NCBI GenBank assembly: GCA_047495785.1
Contig: JBLDXI010000066.1
Location: 1 to 64,000, forward strand
Origin: Lepidodermella squamata
Taxonomy: Eukaryota; Gastrotricha
Reading direction: 5' to 3'
Length of the DNA stretch: 64,000 nucleotides
The notes below the pieces were generated by a model, which saw only the letters and a list, made by a program, of their open reading frames with translations, had not been told where the DNA came from and did not search any database. A program made the position numbers and the translations under genes. Shown in pieces: positions 1-11,689 of the stretch. The stretch's first letter is position 1, and each line of letters opens with the position of its first letter.

Positions 1-279
1 ACACATCTCGTGAGAGTTGACTGAGGAACACCACTTGTCAAAAACCACCTGTATTCGTTTTCGTTTCCGCAGATCGCCGCTCTCCAGAAAAACGGCTAAT
101 TTCAAAGCGCTGCATTTCAAATTTGCCAAGTGGTAAAATCGGAAAACTGAAATCAAACAGTTGCAAAAATCATCAATTTAGTGGGTTAAAATTACGGCAC
201 GAAAGAGAAGCTTAGGTACATTAACTTGCATATGAAAAACGTCTGGAATTATTATTAATTTTTTTCTTGACAGTCTTAT

Positions 280-1270
280 CAATGGCGAGAAGGTTTTCGA
301 CCAGCCTTTCGTTCCTTTCCACTGATTTTTAAACAGATTGAATTTTCTTTTATTGAATAACCGTTTTTTCGACGAAAAGCTGTTTTGCCGCCGTAGTCGA
401 GTTTGATAGAGATGTGCAGTTTGCGTTGAAGAAGCGTGTCTCGAAGTTCGAAGAGGTGGCTTCGTAACAGATGATTCGAAAAACTCGCAATCAACGCACC
501 TGTAGTCGGTGTTGGGGTGACCGCAGGCGAAGAGCTTCGTCATAAGCGCGTAGTCACATATTGCGATGAGGCGGAATGAATACATAGCATTTTCAACAAT
601 TATTCCGTTATTAATGGTTGCCGCCATGTATGTTTCCAGATTTTCGCTGGTTTCTTTCCCGCGAAAAGCCGCCATTATATGCTCGCCGCTCAAACCGATA
701 GTTTTTTAGTTGCAACACTACAAAGGTTCGCGATAACGTTGCCAGGTATTTGATTAGTACGGTTGGCAGAGCCATCTATCTGAAGACGAATGTCATTGAC
801 GGAGGAAGATGACATAATCTTGTCTCGAATCCATGCATTAGCTAGATCCGATAGCGACCTCCAGGCGCCGTCATCTAGAATTCAAATATTTCAAATATAT
901 ATAAATAAAATAATAAAATAATAAAATATCATTTAAGTATTTAAATCTAAAATATATTTAAATATTTAAATTTTAAATTAATGAAATTTCAAAAATAATT
1001 AAATATTTTTATAAATACTATTTTAAAATTTCGTTTTTAATATTTTTCAAAATATTATTTTTCTGGCGTTTTTACAAGCGCTAAAAACATCACCTTCAAC
1101 CGAGTGAATTGGTAGAATGTTTCCAATCCTTTTTCGAATTTCGTAAAAAACCTCTCGCTTGACATCAGGTAAACCTAAGTCTACCCGCATGCTATAGGTT
1201 TGCCGAGCACCCAGATTATGCCGCAGGCCTTTTCTGTCAATCTTTGATGATAAAGCACATGCAGTATTTT
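280..1270 (-). CDS. Left-arm copy of the unrecognised multi-exon gene
   Basis: Mirror image of 9133-10127. In this arm the first piece (about 1075-1270) reads through without the extra base found on the right, which supports the frame I used (…ACALSSKIDRKGLRHN). The other exons are essentially the same as in the right arm. Confidence 0.4.
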
Positions 1271-1301
1271 TTATCGCATTGGAAATTTAAGCTAAATAAT
1301 T

Positions 1302-1599
1302 TTACTCGAGAGCTTTAGACTCCGGCGAAGGTTCTGCTTTGCGCGGCCAGGAAACTTCAACACTTCCGATCCCTTGATAATCCATTTTCAAAGTAGCCTT
1401 AGTGACAACAGCGCCATTCATCACAGCACCCAGGGTATGACTCTGGCATCTGCTGGAGATGAATGAGTTGCCCTTTTTCGGCTCTCGCTATTACACTTCG
1501 CGGTTTCAGCTCGGCGACCGAATCTGATTTAGGGCGAGATCGACTGATCGTTTTGGCCAACTCTTCTTTGTCTACTGGTTCAGTATAAGTAAATGGCAT
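1302..1599 (-). pseudogene. Left-arm copy of the small ORF, frameshifted
   Basis: Mirror of 8805-9101 with one extra G at about 1434-1436 (GGG instead of GG), which shifts the frame after the residues PESY. It may be a sequence error rather than a real mutation. Confidence 0.5.
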
Positions 1600-1863
1600 T
1601 TGTAAAGAGCATAATCTGATTATTGTAAAATGATGAAATATATCATATGCTATTATATGATTATGGAGTAATTTGGTGACTTTTTGCAACCGCAGTGCAT
1701 CGATGGTGTTTCGATGGCTTGATTATTTTATTATTTCTTACTATTTCTGAATGGTATTAAATCCTCTCAGGATAAATATCACGGAACGACGAAATGACGA
1801 AATGACGGAGCGAAGAAATCACGGTCTGGCAAAAAAATCAAAAGCATGGCCGCGTCGCAGCTG

Positions 1864-4506
1864 CTATTTTTTTCTGAGGCTGACCTTTGATCCTGCAATC
1901 CGGAAGCATAATGCTATCACGGCAATTATCGCAACAGCTGAAGCCAGTTCTGTACTAGCGCTCCCGTCATTTCCGAACAAAGTGCCAATCAACAAGGCGG
2001 CAATGAAAAGTGTAACAGTGAAGTAAATTAAGATGGAATATTTTGTCAGGGCTTTGAGGCGACTCAACTCCCCGCGACTTATCGTAGTGACTGATGCTGC
2101 TTAGCAGTCAACATCTTGTAACGCGTTTGGTTGAGAAAGCAAGCAACAACGCCCGGCCGAGCAAAATTATGAAAGAATTATGGCAGCAATCATTAGGCCC
2201 AATGAAGTCCTTGAAGCGCCTATCGATTGAGCGATTTGGCAATCGAATCGAACCCTCTGATAGGCCAAGCTGATGTCAGTAGTCGACTGTTCGATAGCAT
2301 AGTAGAATGGCGCTGATTTGACGGGACTAGAAGCCAAACTTGCGATAAATAAGGGAATTGAAGTTAGCAGTGCTCCTTCCCAATGTTTGAAAGGTCTGAA
2401 GTGCTCATCATGTCTCAATCTGAGCACAAAACCATAGAAAAGGATGACAGAACCGGACAACATGAAAAATATCGATGTAGTACAGCTGATTATGAGATCG
2501 CTCGAGAGACTAGGGGAAACCGCGAAGACGTAGCACAATATAGAATTATTTCCGAACATGCTAATCAATATCGCTCGGCTTGAGGGGTCTAAGACGGCCA
2601 AACTTGGACGCCAATGCCAATAGCAGCATGTAGATTGTTACGATGCTTGCCAAAGCTGAAAAAAGTGAGATATTGATTGAAATCATTACTGGACATCCCA
2701 AAAAAAACCTTTCATAGCGACATTAGCCCCTTCCGAGATCTGAGGAACGACAACCCTCTCTACAACCAAGGCATCTTTTGGAGGTTGCTTATTGAAAGTC
2801 TTCCACGTGAATCGATCCCTTAAAATAATCATGGGCCCATTTGGTTTTTCGTTGGATTTGTAGTATCCAACAATTTGAGTTCGCGTTTTCGGTGATCCAT
2901 TCACGATATCGACAACGCCTTGCCGGAAAATAATCGGCATACAACCCGAGGACCATTTGGTTGCCACGTCGTAAGAATATTCGCCCTTGAAACCAGTAAA
3001 TGAGAAAGCACCTGCCGCTTTTTCAATTACCTCCGAGATGTCAGAGCTATTTCTCATGCTTAGTTTGGACGTTGTCCAATTTGAAAGGCTCGAATTTCCT
3101 TATCAAATTAAGAACATTGAATTGATTAAGTACTGAGTATTAAGCTTACTGCCTCGCAGAATATGTTCTGTCTCGTTCAATATTAGTCCTATTGCCATGT
3201 GGCGGTCGTAGTATGTCGAACTCCAGTATTCCCAGCCGACAGCTTTCTCCGGGCTATCAATCGTCGAGGTCAAATGGTTGAAAAAGTCTGCTAATGTAAC
3301 CCCGCTTGAATCTGTCTTGTTTTCGCCGTAGATTTCGCTAAGCGGCGCATCGGCAGCAAATATGAAACTGCTGAAGACATCGGCGAACATGCTTTGTTTG
3401 CACCAATGCGAAAGAAAAGCAGGGACTGGGGAATTTTCATCGAATGACAGAAGGAATGATAAGGTGAGAATTACGTAACTCGGACCGTGCAGACCGTAGC
3501 GATGAAGGAAGCAGGGCATTGTCACCTGACTGCCATAAATGTTAAATACAATGATTCTGGGCTGAGATCTAGACAGCTCTTTGAATGTTGTATCCAATTC
3601 TTCTTCATTTTCAGATCCAAGAGGAACTTTGCCGTAGTATACTAGTGACATGTTGCGACGATCTAGCGCATCGAGAAAACTAGCGTCCAACTGCAAAACA
3701 AGATCGAATGAAACAATTGTCTTCGAAATGAAATATATTACCATGTTATCGTACAGGTGAGTATCCGAAATCAAAGCAACACGCTTCCAACCCATTTTAG
3801 CAATGAAATCTGCCATAGCTAAGCAGTAGTAGTCACCCCGCTCTCCCAAAGGAATGTAATTTGAGAATTTTCCTCGCTCGAAAAACAGCTTGGTATCGCT
3901 TGGATAGGCAGATATCTTCCCAATGTTATTAGTCAAATTATATCAAAGAGAAGCTAAGCAACTTACAGCAATCATATTGTTGGGTTTAGCCATCAAAGCG
4001 GATATGGATTGCGGCTGTGCTGAACATTCTGTTATGGCCATAAGGGGTAATCTGTCTTCGACGTCATCATTTTCTCTCAGTTTGTCAGTTATGACTTTGA
4101 CTGTAACATCATCTGTGCACTTCAGCGGGATTTTAATTTGAAATAAAAAAAGAGACCGCTTTACCTGATCATCAATGATTTCGAATACAAGTTCATAGTT
4201 CGGCAACCAATTTCGTAAAGTGCGGAGTCGGTCTAGGGCGAAACTAACTGCCGCTGTAGCTACTGGCCCGATTGCGTAGTCGGGTGAATTGTAAATTAAG
4301 CTTGTCACCACTTTGACAATACGCTTTTGGCCTTCGCCTGGTATTTCGACATATTTCGGCAGTTCGATGTCGAGAGATGAGTTGGAAAAATTCAAATAGT
4401 TTGACAACACGGTTGACATTGCGTAACGTGGCACTGGTGTATTCATCGGTATCAGGCTGAAGGCTGATGGCAAAACGCTAGCAAATGCGATTATGAGTAG
4501 CGCCAT
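1864..4506 (-). CDS. Class C (GABA-B-like) G-protein-coupled receptor, left-arm copy, frameshifted
   Basis: Mirror copy of the receptor at 5895-8539, with ATG at 4504-4506 and stop at 1864-1866. The first exon (3943-4506) is open throughout, whereas the right-arm copy has an extra base there. The membrane-domain exon is broken by at least three single-base indels relative to the right arm: a missing A near 2171, a missing G near 2084 and an extra T near 2570. If these are sequencing errors, this is a second intact gene; if real, it is a pseudogene. The domain description is under the right-arm copy. Confidence 0.75.
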
Positions 4507-4789
4507 AAATTCTTGATATGTATTATCCAAACTCTCAGAAAAATGAGAAATGCATAATTCACGGACTAACCTGTTTGGGACCTAGGCGTAATAAACACGA
4601 GAGCGTTGTTTCAGATTTCAAAGTGATTTCATAGAAATAGGCTACTAATGGGGCATGTGACTGAACGCTCATTCTTGCTCTCATTCGGACATTTCTATTC
4701 TTGCTTCAAGTATAATAGACAGTTGACCTGCACGGCGACATACTCAACCAAGACCTGGTTTTTTTTGTTTTACTTGTCGAGCATTGCTA

Positions 4790-5382
4790 TAGTACAGTGG
4801 TACAGTACGCAGACGACACAACAATATATTTTTCCGCAAAAAATGACTCCGAAGTCCAGGCCACACTGCAGAAGGACATAGACGAAGTTGTAAAATGGTT
4901 GGGCAGCAACTCACTGAAAGTAAACGGGAAAAATCCCAATTGATGATTATCTCTTACAGTTCATCAGAACCAAAAATTGAAATCAAAATCGATGGGAAGA
5001 AAATCGATCAGACAAACTCGATGACATTGCTGGGCGTCATTTTAGATAACAAACTAATTTCAATGACCATGTCGAAAAGGCATGTGCTAAGGCGAGAAAA
5101 GGGCTTTTCGCACTGAAATTAGCAGCGCAAAATGGCTTAAACCGAAATTGTCTCAAAGCCATGGCAAATGGGCTCATCTTTTCGCATCTGCATTACTGCG
5201 ACACAGTTGTCGGTGAGGCATGTGATACATCTTTGCAAAGAATGCAAAGCTTCAAGATAGAGCTGTCCGTATAATCATGAACGCCCCAGATCATGCCGAC
5301 GCTAAGGCCTTACGAAAAGAATTGGGATGGCTAGACCTAAAGGGCAAACGAGGCGTTCATTTAGCCACCTTAATGTATCGCT
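4790..5382 (+). mobile_element. LINE reverse-transcriptase fragment at the palindrome axis
   Basis: Translation on the plus strand gives a reverse-transcriptase palm motif (QYADD) near 4806, then LGSNSLKVNG and LLGVILD, then pieces such as ARKGLFALK and MANGLIFSH. These match the C-terminal half of the LINE at 20205-23390. The frame is interrupted several times. It begins in the left arm and continues through the spacer, so the palindrome fold-back lies inside this element. Confidence 0.8.
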
Positions 5383-5610
5383 GTTTGTCTGATCGATTTT
5401 CTTCCCATCGATTTTGATTTCAATTTTTGGTTCTGATGAACTGTAAGAGATAATCATCAATTGGGATTTTTTCCCGTTTACTTTCAGTGAGTTGCTGCCC
5501 AACCATTTTACAACTTCGTCTATGTCCTTCTGCAGTGTGGCCTGGACTTCGGAGTCATTTTTTGCGGAAAAATATATTGTTGTGTCGTCTGCGTACTGTA
5601 CCACTGTACT
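5383..5610 (-). mobile_element. Right-arm copy of the LINE fragment, cut off at the axis
   Basis: Inverted copy of about 4790-5017, including the QYADD motif on the minus strand. It stops abruptly at 5383, where the fold-back joins the continuing plus-strand LINE sequence. Confidence 0.8.
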
Positions 5611-5894
5611 ATAGCAATGCTCGACAAGTAAAACAAAAAAAACCAGGTCTTGGTTGAGTATGTCGCCGTGCAGGTCAACTGTCTATTATACTTGAAGCAA
5701 GAATAGAAATGTCCGAATGAGAGCAAGAATGAGCGTTCAGTCACATGCCCCATTAGTAGCCTATTTCTATGAAATCACTTTGAAATCTGAAACAACGCTC
5801 TCGTGTTTATTACGCCTAGGTCCCAAACAGGTTAGTCCGTGAATTATGCATTTCTCATTTTTCTGAGAGTTTGGATAATACATATCAAGAATTT

Positions 5895-8539
5895 ATGGCG
5901 CTACTCATAATCGCATTTGCTAGCGTTTTGCCATCAGCCTTCAGCCTGATACCGATGAATACACCAGTGCCACGTTACGCAATGTCAACCGTGTTGTCAA
6001 ACTATTTGAATTTTTCCAACTCATCTCTCGACATCGAACTGCCGAAATATGTCGAAATACCAGGCGAAGGCCAAAAGCGTATTGTCAAAGTGGTGACAAG
6101 CTTAATTTACAATTCACCCGACTACGCAATCGGGCCAGTAGCTACAGCGGCAGTTAGTTTCGCCCTAGACCGACTCCGCACTTTACGAAATTGGTTGCCG
6201 AACTATGAACTTGTATTCGAAATCATTGATGATCAGGTAAAGCGGTCTCTTTTTTTATTTCAAAATTAAAATCCCGCTGAAGTGCACAGATGATGTTACA
6301 GTCAAAGTCATAACTGACAAACTGAGAGAAAATGATGACGTCGAAGACAGATTACCCCTTATGGCCATAACAGAATGTTCAGCACAGCCGCAATCCATAT
6401 CCGCTTTGATGGCTAAACCCAACAATATGATTGCTGTAAGTTGCTTAGCTTCTCTTTGATATAATTTGACTAATAACATTGGGAAGATATCTGCCTATCC
6501 AAGCGATACCAAGCTGTTTTTCGAGCGAGGAAAATTCTCAAATTACATTCCTTTGGGAGAGCGGGGTGACTACTACTGCTTAGCTATGGCAGATTTCATT
6601 GCTAAAATGGGTTGGAAGCGTGTTGCTTTGATTTCGGATACTCACCTGTACGATAACATGGTAATATATTTCATTTCGAAGACAATTGTTTCATTCGATC
6701 TTGTTTTGCAGTTGGACGCTAGTTTTCTCGATGCGCTAGATCGTCGCAACATGTCACTAGTATACTACGGCAAAGTTCCTCTTGGATCTGAAAATGAAGA
6801 AGAATTGGATACAACATTCAAAGAGCTGTCTAGATCTCAGCCCAGAATCATTGTATTTAACATTTATGGCAGTCAGGTGACAATGCCCTGCTTCCTTCAT
6901 CGCTACGGTCTGCACGGTCCGAGTTACGTAATTCTCACCTTATCATTCCTTCTGTCATTCGATGAAAATTCCCCAGTCCCTGCTTTTCTTTCGCATTGGT
7001 GCAAACAAAGCATGTTCGCCGATGTCTTCAGCAGTTTCATATTTGCTGCCGATGCGCCGCTTAGCGAAATCTACGGCGAAAACAAGACAGATTCAAGCGG
7101 GGTTACATTAGCAGACTTTTTCAACCATTTGACCTCGACGATTGATAGCCCGGAGAAAGCTGTCGGCTGGGAATACTGGAGTTCGACATACTACGACCGC
7201 CACATGGCAATAGGACTAATATTGAACGAGACAGAACATATTCTGCGAGGCAGTAAGCTTAATACTCAGTACTTAATCAATTCAATGTTCTTAATTTGAT
7301 AAGGAAATTCGAGCCTTTCAAATTGGACAACGTCCAAACTAAGCATGAGAAATAGCTCTGACATCTCGGAGGTAATTGAAAAAGCGGCAGGTGCTTTCTC
7401 ATTTACTGGTTTCAAGGGCGAATATTCTTACGACGTGGCAACCAAATGGTCCTCGGGTTGTATGCCGATTATTTTCCGGCAAGGCGTTGTCGATATCGTG
7501 AATGGATCACCGAAAACGCGAACTCAAATTGTTGGATACTACAAATCCAACGAAAAACCAAATGGGCCCATGATTATTTTAAGGGATCGATTCACGTGGA
7601 AGACTTTCAATAAGCAACCTCCAAAAGATGCCTTGGTTGTAGAGAGGGTTGTCGTTCCTCAGATCTCGGAAGGGGCTAATGTCGCTATGAAAGGTTTTTT
7701 TGGGATGTCCAGTAATGATTTCAATCAATATCTCACTTTTTTCAGCTTTGGCAAGCATCGTAACAATCTACATGCTGCTATTGGCATTGGCGTCCAAGTT
7801 TGGCCGTCTTAGACCCCTCAAGCCGAGCGATTTGATTAGCATGTTCGGAAATAATTCTATATTGTGCTACGTCTTCGCGGTTTCCCCTAGTCTCTCGAGC
7901 GATCTCATAATCAGCTGTACTACATCGATATTTTTCATGTTGTCCGGTTCTGTCATCCTTTTCTATGGTTTTGTGCTCAGATTGAGACATGATGAGCACT
8001 TCAGACCTTTCAAACATTGGGAAGGAGCACTGCTAACTTCAATTCCCTTATTTATCGCAAGTTTGGCTTCTAGTCCCGTCAAATCAGCGCCATTCTACTA
8101 TGCTATCGAACAGTCGACTACTGACATCAGCTTGGCCTATCAGAGGGTTCGATTCGATTGCCAAATCGCTCAATCGATAGGCGCTTCAAGGACTTCATTG
8201 GGCCTAATGATTGCTGCCATAATTCTTTTCATAATTTTGCTCGGCCGGGCGTTGTTGCTTGCTTTTCTCAACCAAACGCGTTACAAGATGTTGACTGCTA
8301 AGCAGCATCAGTCACTACCGATAAGTCGCGGGGAGTTGAGTCGCCTCAAAGCCCTGACAAAATATTCCATCTTAATTTACTTCACTGTTACACTTTTCAT
8401 TGCCGCCTTGTTGATTGGCACTTTGTTCGGAAATGACGGGAGCGCTAGTACAGAACTGGCTTCAGCTGTTGCGATAATTGCCGTGATAGCATTATGCTTC
8501 CGGATTGCAGGATCAAAGGTCAGCCTCAGAAAAAAATAG
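5895..8539 (+). CDS. Divergent class C (GABA-B-like) G-protein-coupled receptor
   Basis: Five exons can be joined in phase: 5895-6435, 6487-6660, 6712-7252, 7304-7693 and 7746-8539, giving about 812 residues. The start is chosen because the protein then begins with a signal peptide (MALLIIAFASVLPSAFS). An extracellular venus-flytrap (ANF-receptor) region follows, with the typical core around LPLMAITECSAQPQSI and a membrane-proximal piece FNKQPPKDALVVERVV that resembles GABA-B receptors. The last exon encodes multiple hydrophobic segments consistent with a seven-helix domain, then a very short basic tail ending RKK. Known family members signal from the plasma membrane through G proteins in response to small ligands; the ligand here is unknown. 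One extra base near 6265 shifts the first exon relative to the left-arm copy, so this copy needs that base removed to be functional. The 49 bases at 6928-6976 look like an intron but removing them breaks the frame, so I kept them. Confidence 0.78.
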
Positions 8540-8804
8540 CAGCTGCGACGCGGCCATGCTTTTGATTTTTTTGCCAGACCGTGATTTCTTCGCTCCGTCA
8601 TTTCGTCATTTCGTCGTTCCGTGATATTTATCCTGAGAGGATTTAATACCATTCAGAAATAGTAAGAAATAATAAAATAATCAAGCCATCGAAACACCAT
8701 CGATGCACTGCGGTTGCAAAAAGTCACCAAATTACTCCATAATCATATAATAGCATATGATATATTTCATCATTTTACAAATAATCAGATTATGCTCTTT
8801 ACAA

Positions 8805-9101
8805 ATGCCATTTACTTATACTGAACCAGTAGACAAAGAAGAGTTGGCCAAAACGATCAGTCGATCTCGCCCTAAATCAGATTCGGTCGCCGAGCTGAAA
8901 CCGCGAAGTGTAATAGCGAGAGCCGAAAAAGGGCAACTCATTCATCTCCAGCAGATGCCAGAGTCATACCTGGGTGCTGTGATGAATGGCGCTGTTGTCA
9001 CTAAGGCTACTTTGAAAATGGATTATCAAGGGATCGGAAGTGTTGAAGTTTCCTGGCCGCGCAAAGCAGAACCTTCGCCGGAGTCTAAAGCTCTCGAGTA
9101 A
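8805..9101 (+). CDS. Small unrecognised ORF, possibly the first exon of a longer gene
   Basis: An ATG-initiated frame of 98 residues that ends just after a Ser/Pro-rich tail. I do not recognise the family. A short stretch (PESYLGAVMNGAVVT) looks a little like the Hsp70 segment around AYLG...NAVVT, but no other Hsp70 motif is present and the resemblance may be chance. It follows the receptor gene by 265 bases in the same orientation. It may be spliced to the exons from 9133 onward, but I found no donor that makes the join in phase. Confidence 0.4.
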   Translation: MPFTYTEPVDKEELAKTISRSRPKSDSVAELKPRSVIARAEKGQLIHLQQMPESYLGAVMNGAVVTKATLKMDYQGIGSVEVSWPRKAEPSPESKALE

Positions 9102-9132
9102 AATTATTTAGCTTAAATTTCCAATGCGATAA

Positions 9133-10127
9133 AAAATACTGCATGTGCTTTATCATCAAAGATTGATCAGAAAAGGCCTGCGGCATAATCTGGGTGCTCG
9201 GCAAACCTATAGCATGCGGGTAGACTTAGGTTTACCTGATGTCAAGCGAGAGGTTTTTTACGAAATTCGAAAAAGGATTGGAAACATTCTACCAATTCAC
9301 TCGGTTGAAGGTGATGTTTTTAGCGCTTGTAAAAACGCCAGAAAAATAATATTTTGAAAAAATATTAAAAACGAAATTTTAAAATAGTATTTATAAAAAT
9401 ATTTAATTATTTTTGAAATTTCATTAATTTAAAATTTAAATATTTAAATATATTTTAGATTTAAATACTTAAATGATATTTTATTATTTTATTATTTTAT
9501 TTATATATATTTGAAATATTTGAATTCTAGATGACGGCGCCTGGAGGTCGCTATCGGATCTAGCTAATGCATGGATTCGAGACAAGATTATGTCATCTTC
9601 CTCCGTCAATGACATTCGTCTTCAGATAGATGGCTCTGCCAACCGTACTAATCAAATACCTGGCAACGTTATCGCGAACCTTTGTAGTGTTGCAACTAAA
9701 AAAACTATCGGTTTGAGCGGCGAGCATATAATGGCGGCTTTTCGCGGGAAAGAAACCAGCGAAAATCTGGAAACATACATGGCGGCAACCATTAATAACG
9801 GAATAATTGTTGAAAATGCTATGTATTCATTCCGCCTCATCGCAATATGTGACTACGCGCTTATGACGAAGCTCTTCGCCTGCGGTCACCCCAACACCGA
9901 CTACAGGTGCGTTGATTGCGAGTTTTTCGAATCATCTGTTACGAAGCCACCTCTTCGAACTTCGAGACACGCTTCTTCAACGCAAACTGCACATCTCTAT
10001 CAAACTCGACTACGGCGGCAAAACAGCTTTTCGTCGAAAAAACGGTTATTCAATAAAAGAAAATTCAATCTGTTTAAAAATCAGTGGAAAGGAACGAAAG
10101 GCTGGTCGAAAACCTTCTCGCCATTGA
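9133..10127 (+). CDS. Unrecognised multi-exon gene, right arm
   Basis: Three pieces join in phase: an exon ending at 9328 (…SVEGDVFSA), 9531-9906 and 9947-10127, ending with a basic tail (GKERKAGRKPSRH). The 202-base first intron is very AT-rich; the second is only 40 bases. The start is unclear: the first piece is open from about 9123 in the left-arm version, and the right arm has one extra base near 9167. Residues such as LSDLANAWIRDKIMSSSS and SGEHIMAAFRGKET show no motif I can place, and there is no obvious signal peptide or membrane segment. It probably belongs with the ORF at 8805-9101, but that is unproven. Confidence 0.45.
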
Positions 10128-10481
10128 TAAGACTGTCAAGAAAAAAATTAATAATAATTCCAGACGTTTTTCATATGCAAGTTAATGTACCTAAGCTTCT
10201 CTTTCGTGCCGTAATTTTAACCCACTAAATTGATGATTTTTGCAACTGTTTGATTTCAGGTTTTCCGATTTTACCACTTGGCAAATTTGAAATGCAGCGC
10301 TTTGAAATTAGCCGTTTTTCTGGAGAGCGGCGATCTGCGGAAACGAAAACGAATACAGGTGGTTTTTGACAAGTGGTGTTCCTCAGTCACTCCTGCCATA
10401 AAAAATTCGAATCACTACGGCTTGGCTAAGGCAATTTATTGAAAAATTTACTTCTCGGCAATAGTTACCACATTGCTTTAG

Positions 10482-10940
10482 GTCTTCAAACAGTTTGCTG
10501 GGAATCTCGCGAAAACATCTTTGAAAACTGGCTTTTTCATTCCGGAAGAAATAGCTTTAACCCCTGCTTCCGAGCACCGCCTCACCTTGCTGAAAAAACT
10601 GATCCTAATGTCGCAGGTCGTATTCGATGACGTCAGAGCACGGTCAAAGGATAAAACAGTCAAAATCGAAACCAACGCCCGGAAAATAATGATCAACAAA
10701 TACCCTGAGATGTGGAAAGAAGCTGTAGGAAAGGTGACTTCATACGCACATATGCTCAGCGATCATGTTTACGAGCACCTGGACGAATTCGACCTACATG
10801 CTTTATCTGCTGAGAACGCTGAGCTGGAATTGAAGAAAGTATTGAAATTCGCTTTGAAATCGTCAACGAATGCAAGACCTTTCGCCCCGCAAGTTTTGGA
10901 GAATGAAAACCGCCTTTTTTATGCGAAAATGGCTGATTAA
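10482..10940 (+). CDS. Unrecognised terminal exon just outside the palindrome
   Basis: An open stretch of 152 residues starts straight after an acceptor (GCTTTAG at 10475-10481) and ends in a stop codon. It starts VFKQFAGNLAKTS and is rich in charged, helix-favouring residues, with no motif I recognise. The upstream exon is not visible: the palindrome edge lies only 90 bases away, so the 5' part may have been lost or replaced when the arm was formed. It could instead be the last exon of the unrecognised gene in the right arm. Confidence 0.4.
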   Translation, partial: VFKQFAGNLAKTSLKTGFFIPEEIALTPASEHRLTLLKKLILMSQVVFDDVRARSKDKTVKIETNARKIMINKYPEMWKEAVGKVTSYAHMLSDHVYEHLDEFDLHALSAENAELELKKVLKFALKSSTNARPFAPQVLENENRLFYAKMAD

Positions 10941-11062
10941 TTTGATTATACGGTTGAATGTTTTACAAAATTTGAGCAAGACATTACACCTTTATTTGGC
11001 TTCGACATCGGAGTGCTTCAATTACTTCTATTTGATCACAAATTTGAAAATAAAAATTGAGT

Positions 11063-11626
11063 TCAAGCATCTTTCTCGATCACTCGCCATTTGCTCGGAT
11101 TAAGGCTGGTGTCCCAGACCATTTCGTAGTCATCCTTAGAAAAGTCGAATTTGAAGAAGCCTTTCTTTATGTCAGCGTCCAGCTCAGCTATCTTTCGCAA
11201 AATCGGGGTTTGTTTTTTGCCCACCATTCGCTCGAACGCCCCGTTTGCGTCTTCGGGGTTTTCCACCATCCACGCGTCCCACGCAGACTTGGGAGCGGTG
11301 GATGATTTGCCGATTAGTGCGAACGCTGCATGCATATGTCGCAATCGATTTTCCATTTCAAAGGACCATTTCGAGTAACCCCCTGAATAAAAAAATCATT
11401 ATCGTTGACTGCTTTAAAAATTAAAAAAATGAGTACCTCGATAGCTATTGACTGCGAGTAAAACGTTTCGCAGTTTCACTCGGCGTTCGGCTGGGAGTTG
11501 CGGAGAAATGACCGTTTGCGACAACTCAGTCATGAGTTGCTCGTCGGTCATCGCGGCAGCCGCCCCGGCATCAACTTTACGCTTCTTACCGGGGTGACTG
11601 GGACCGGGTGCGCTATTCGAAGCCAT
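11063..11626 (-). CDS. Small two-exon hypothetical nuclear-type protein
   Basis: Exons 11626-11437 and 11382-11063 join in phase across a 54-base intron to give 169 residues. The N-terminus is Ser/Pro-rich and contains a basic cluster, PGKKRKVD, that resembles a nuclear localisation signal. The rest is helical and charged (ENRLRHMHAAFALIGK, ILRKIAELDADIKKGF). I do not recognise the family. No frame defect is seen, so this looks like a real gene. Confidence 0.55.
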
Positions 11627-11689
11627 GGATAGGAACAGAAAAATCGGAAAAATCAAAATAATATTTTTGCCGGAAACGAAGAAACCACG

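Larger units (their letters stand above)
18..5017 (+). repeat. Left arm of a giant inverted repeat (palindrome)
   Basis: This segment is the reverse complement of 5383-10389. Matching starts at base 18 (opposite 10389) and runs to 5017 (opposite 5383), over about 5 kb. The differences I found are scattered and mostly single-base indels, for example eight A's at about 2699-2706 against seven T's at 7694-7700. The first 17 bases of the window do not match, so the arm ends inside the window. Confidence 0.97.
5383..10389 (-). repeat. Right arm of the giant inverted repeat
   Basis: Reverse complement of 18-5017, separated from it by a 365-base spacer (5018-5382) that is not repeated. It carries the same genes in the opposite orientation. 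Several reading frames broken in the left arm are open here and the reverse also occurs, so the two arms help to correct each other. Confidence 0.97.

Noticed and set aside
2383-2583. Plus-strand ORF antisense to the receptor (and its mirror at 7778-8017)
   Set aside because: Shadow of the membrane-domain exon on the opposite strand; no motif and no splice support.
6928-6976. A fifth intron in the receptor gene
   Set aside because: It has GT and AG ends, but it is 49 bases long and removing it destroys the downstream frame that matches the receptor family.
8895-9010. Hsp70-like coding sequence (PESYLGAVMNGAVVT)
   Set aside because: Only about 15 residues resemble Hsp70; none of the phosphate-loop or substrate-domain motifs appear up- or downstream, so I left the ORF unnamed.
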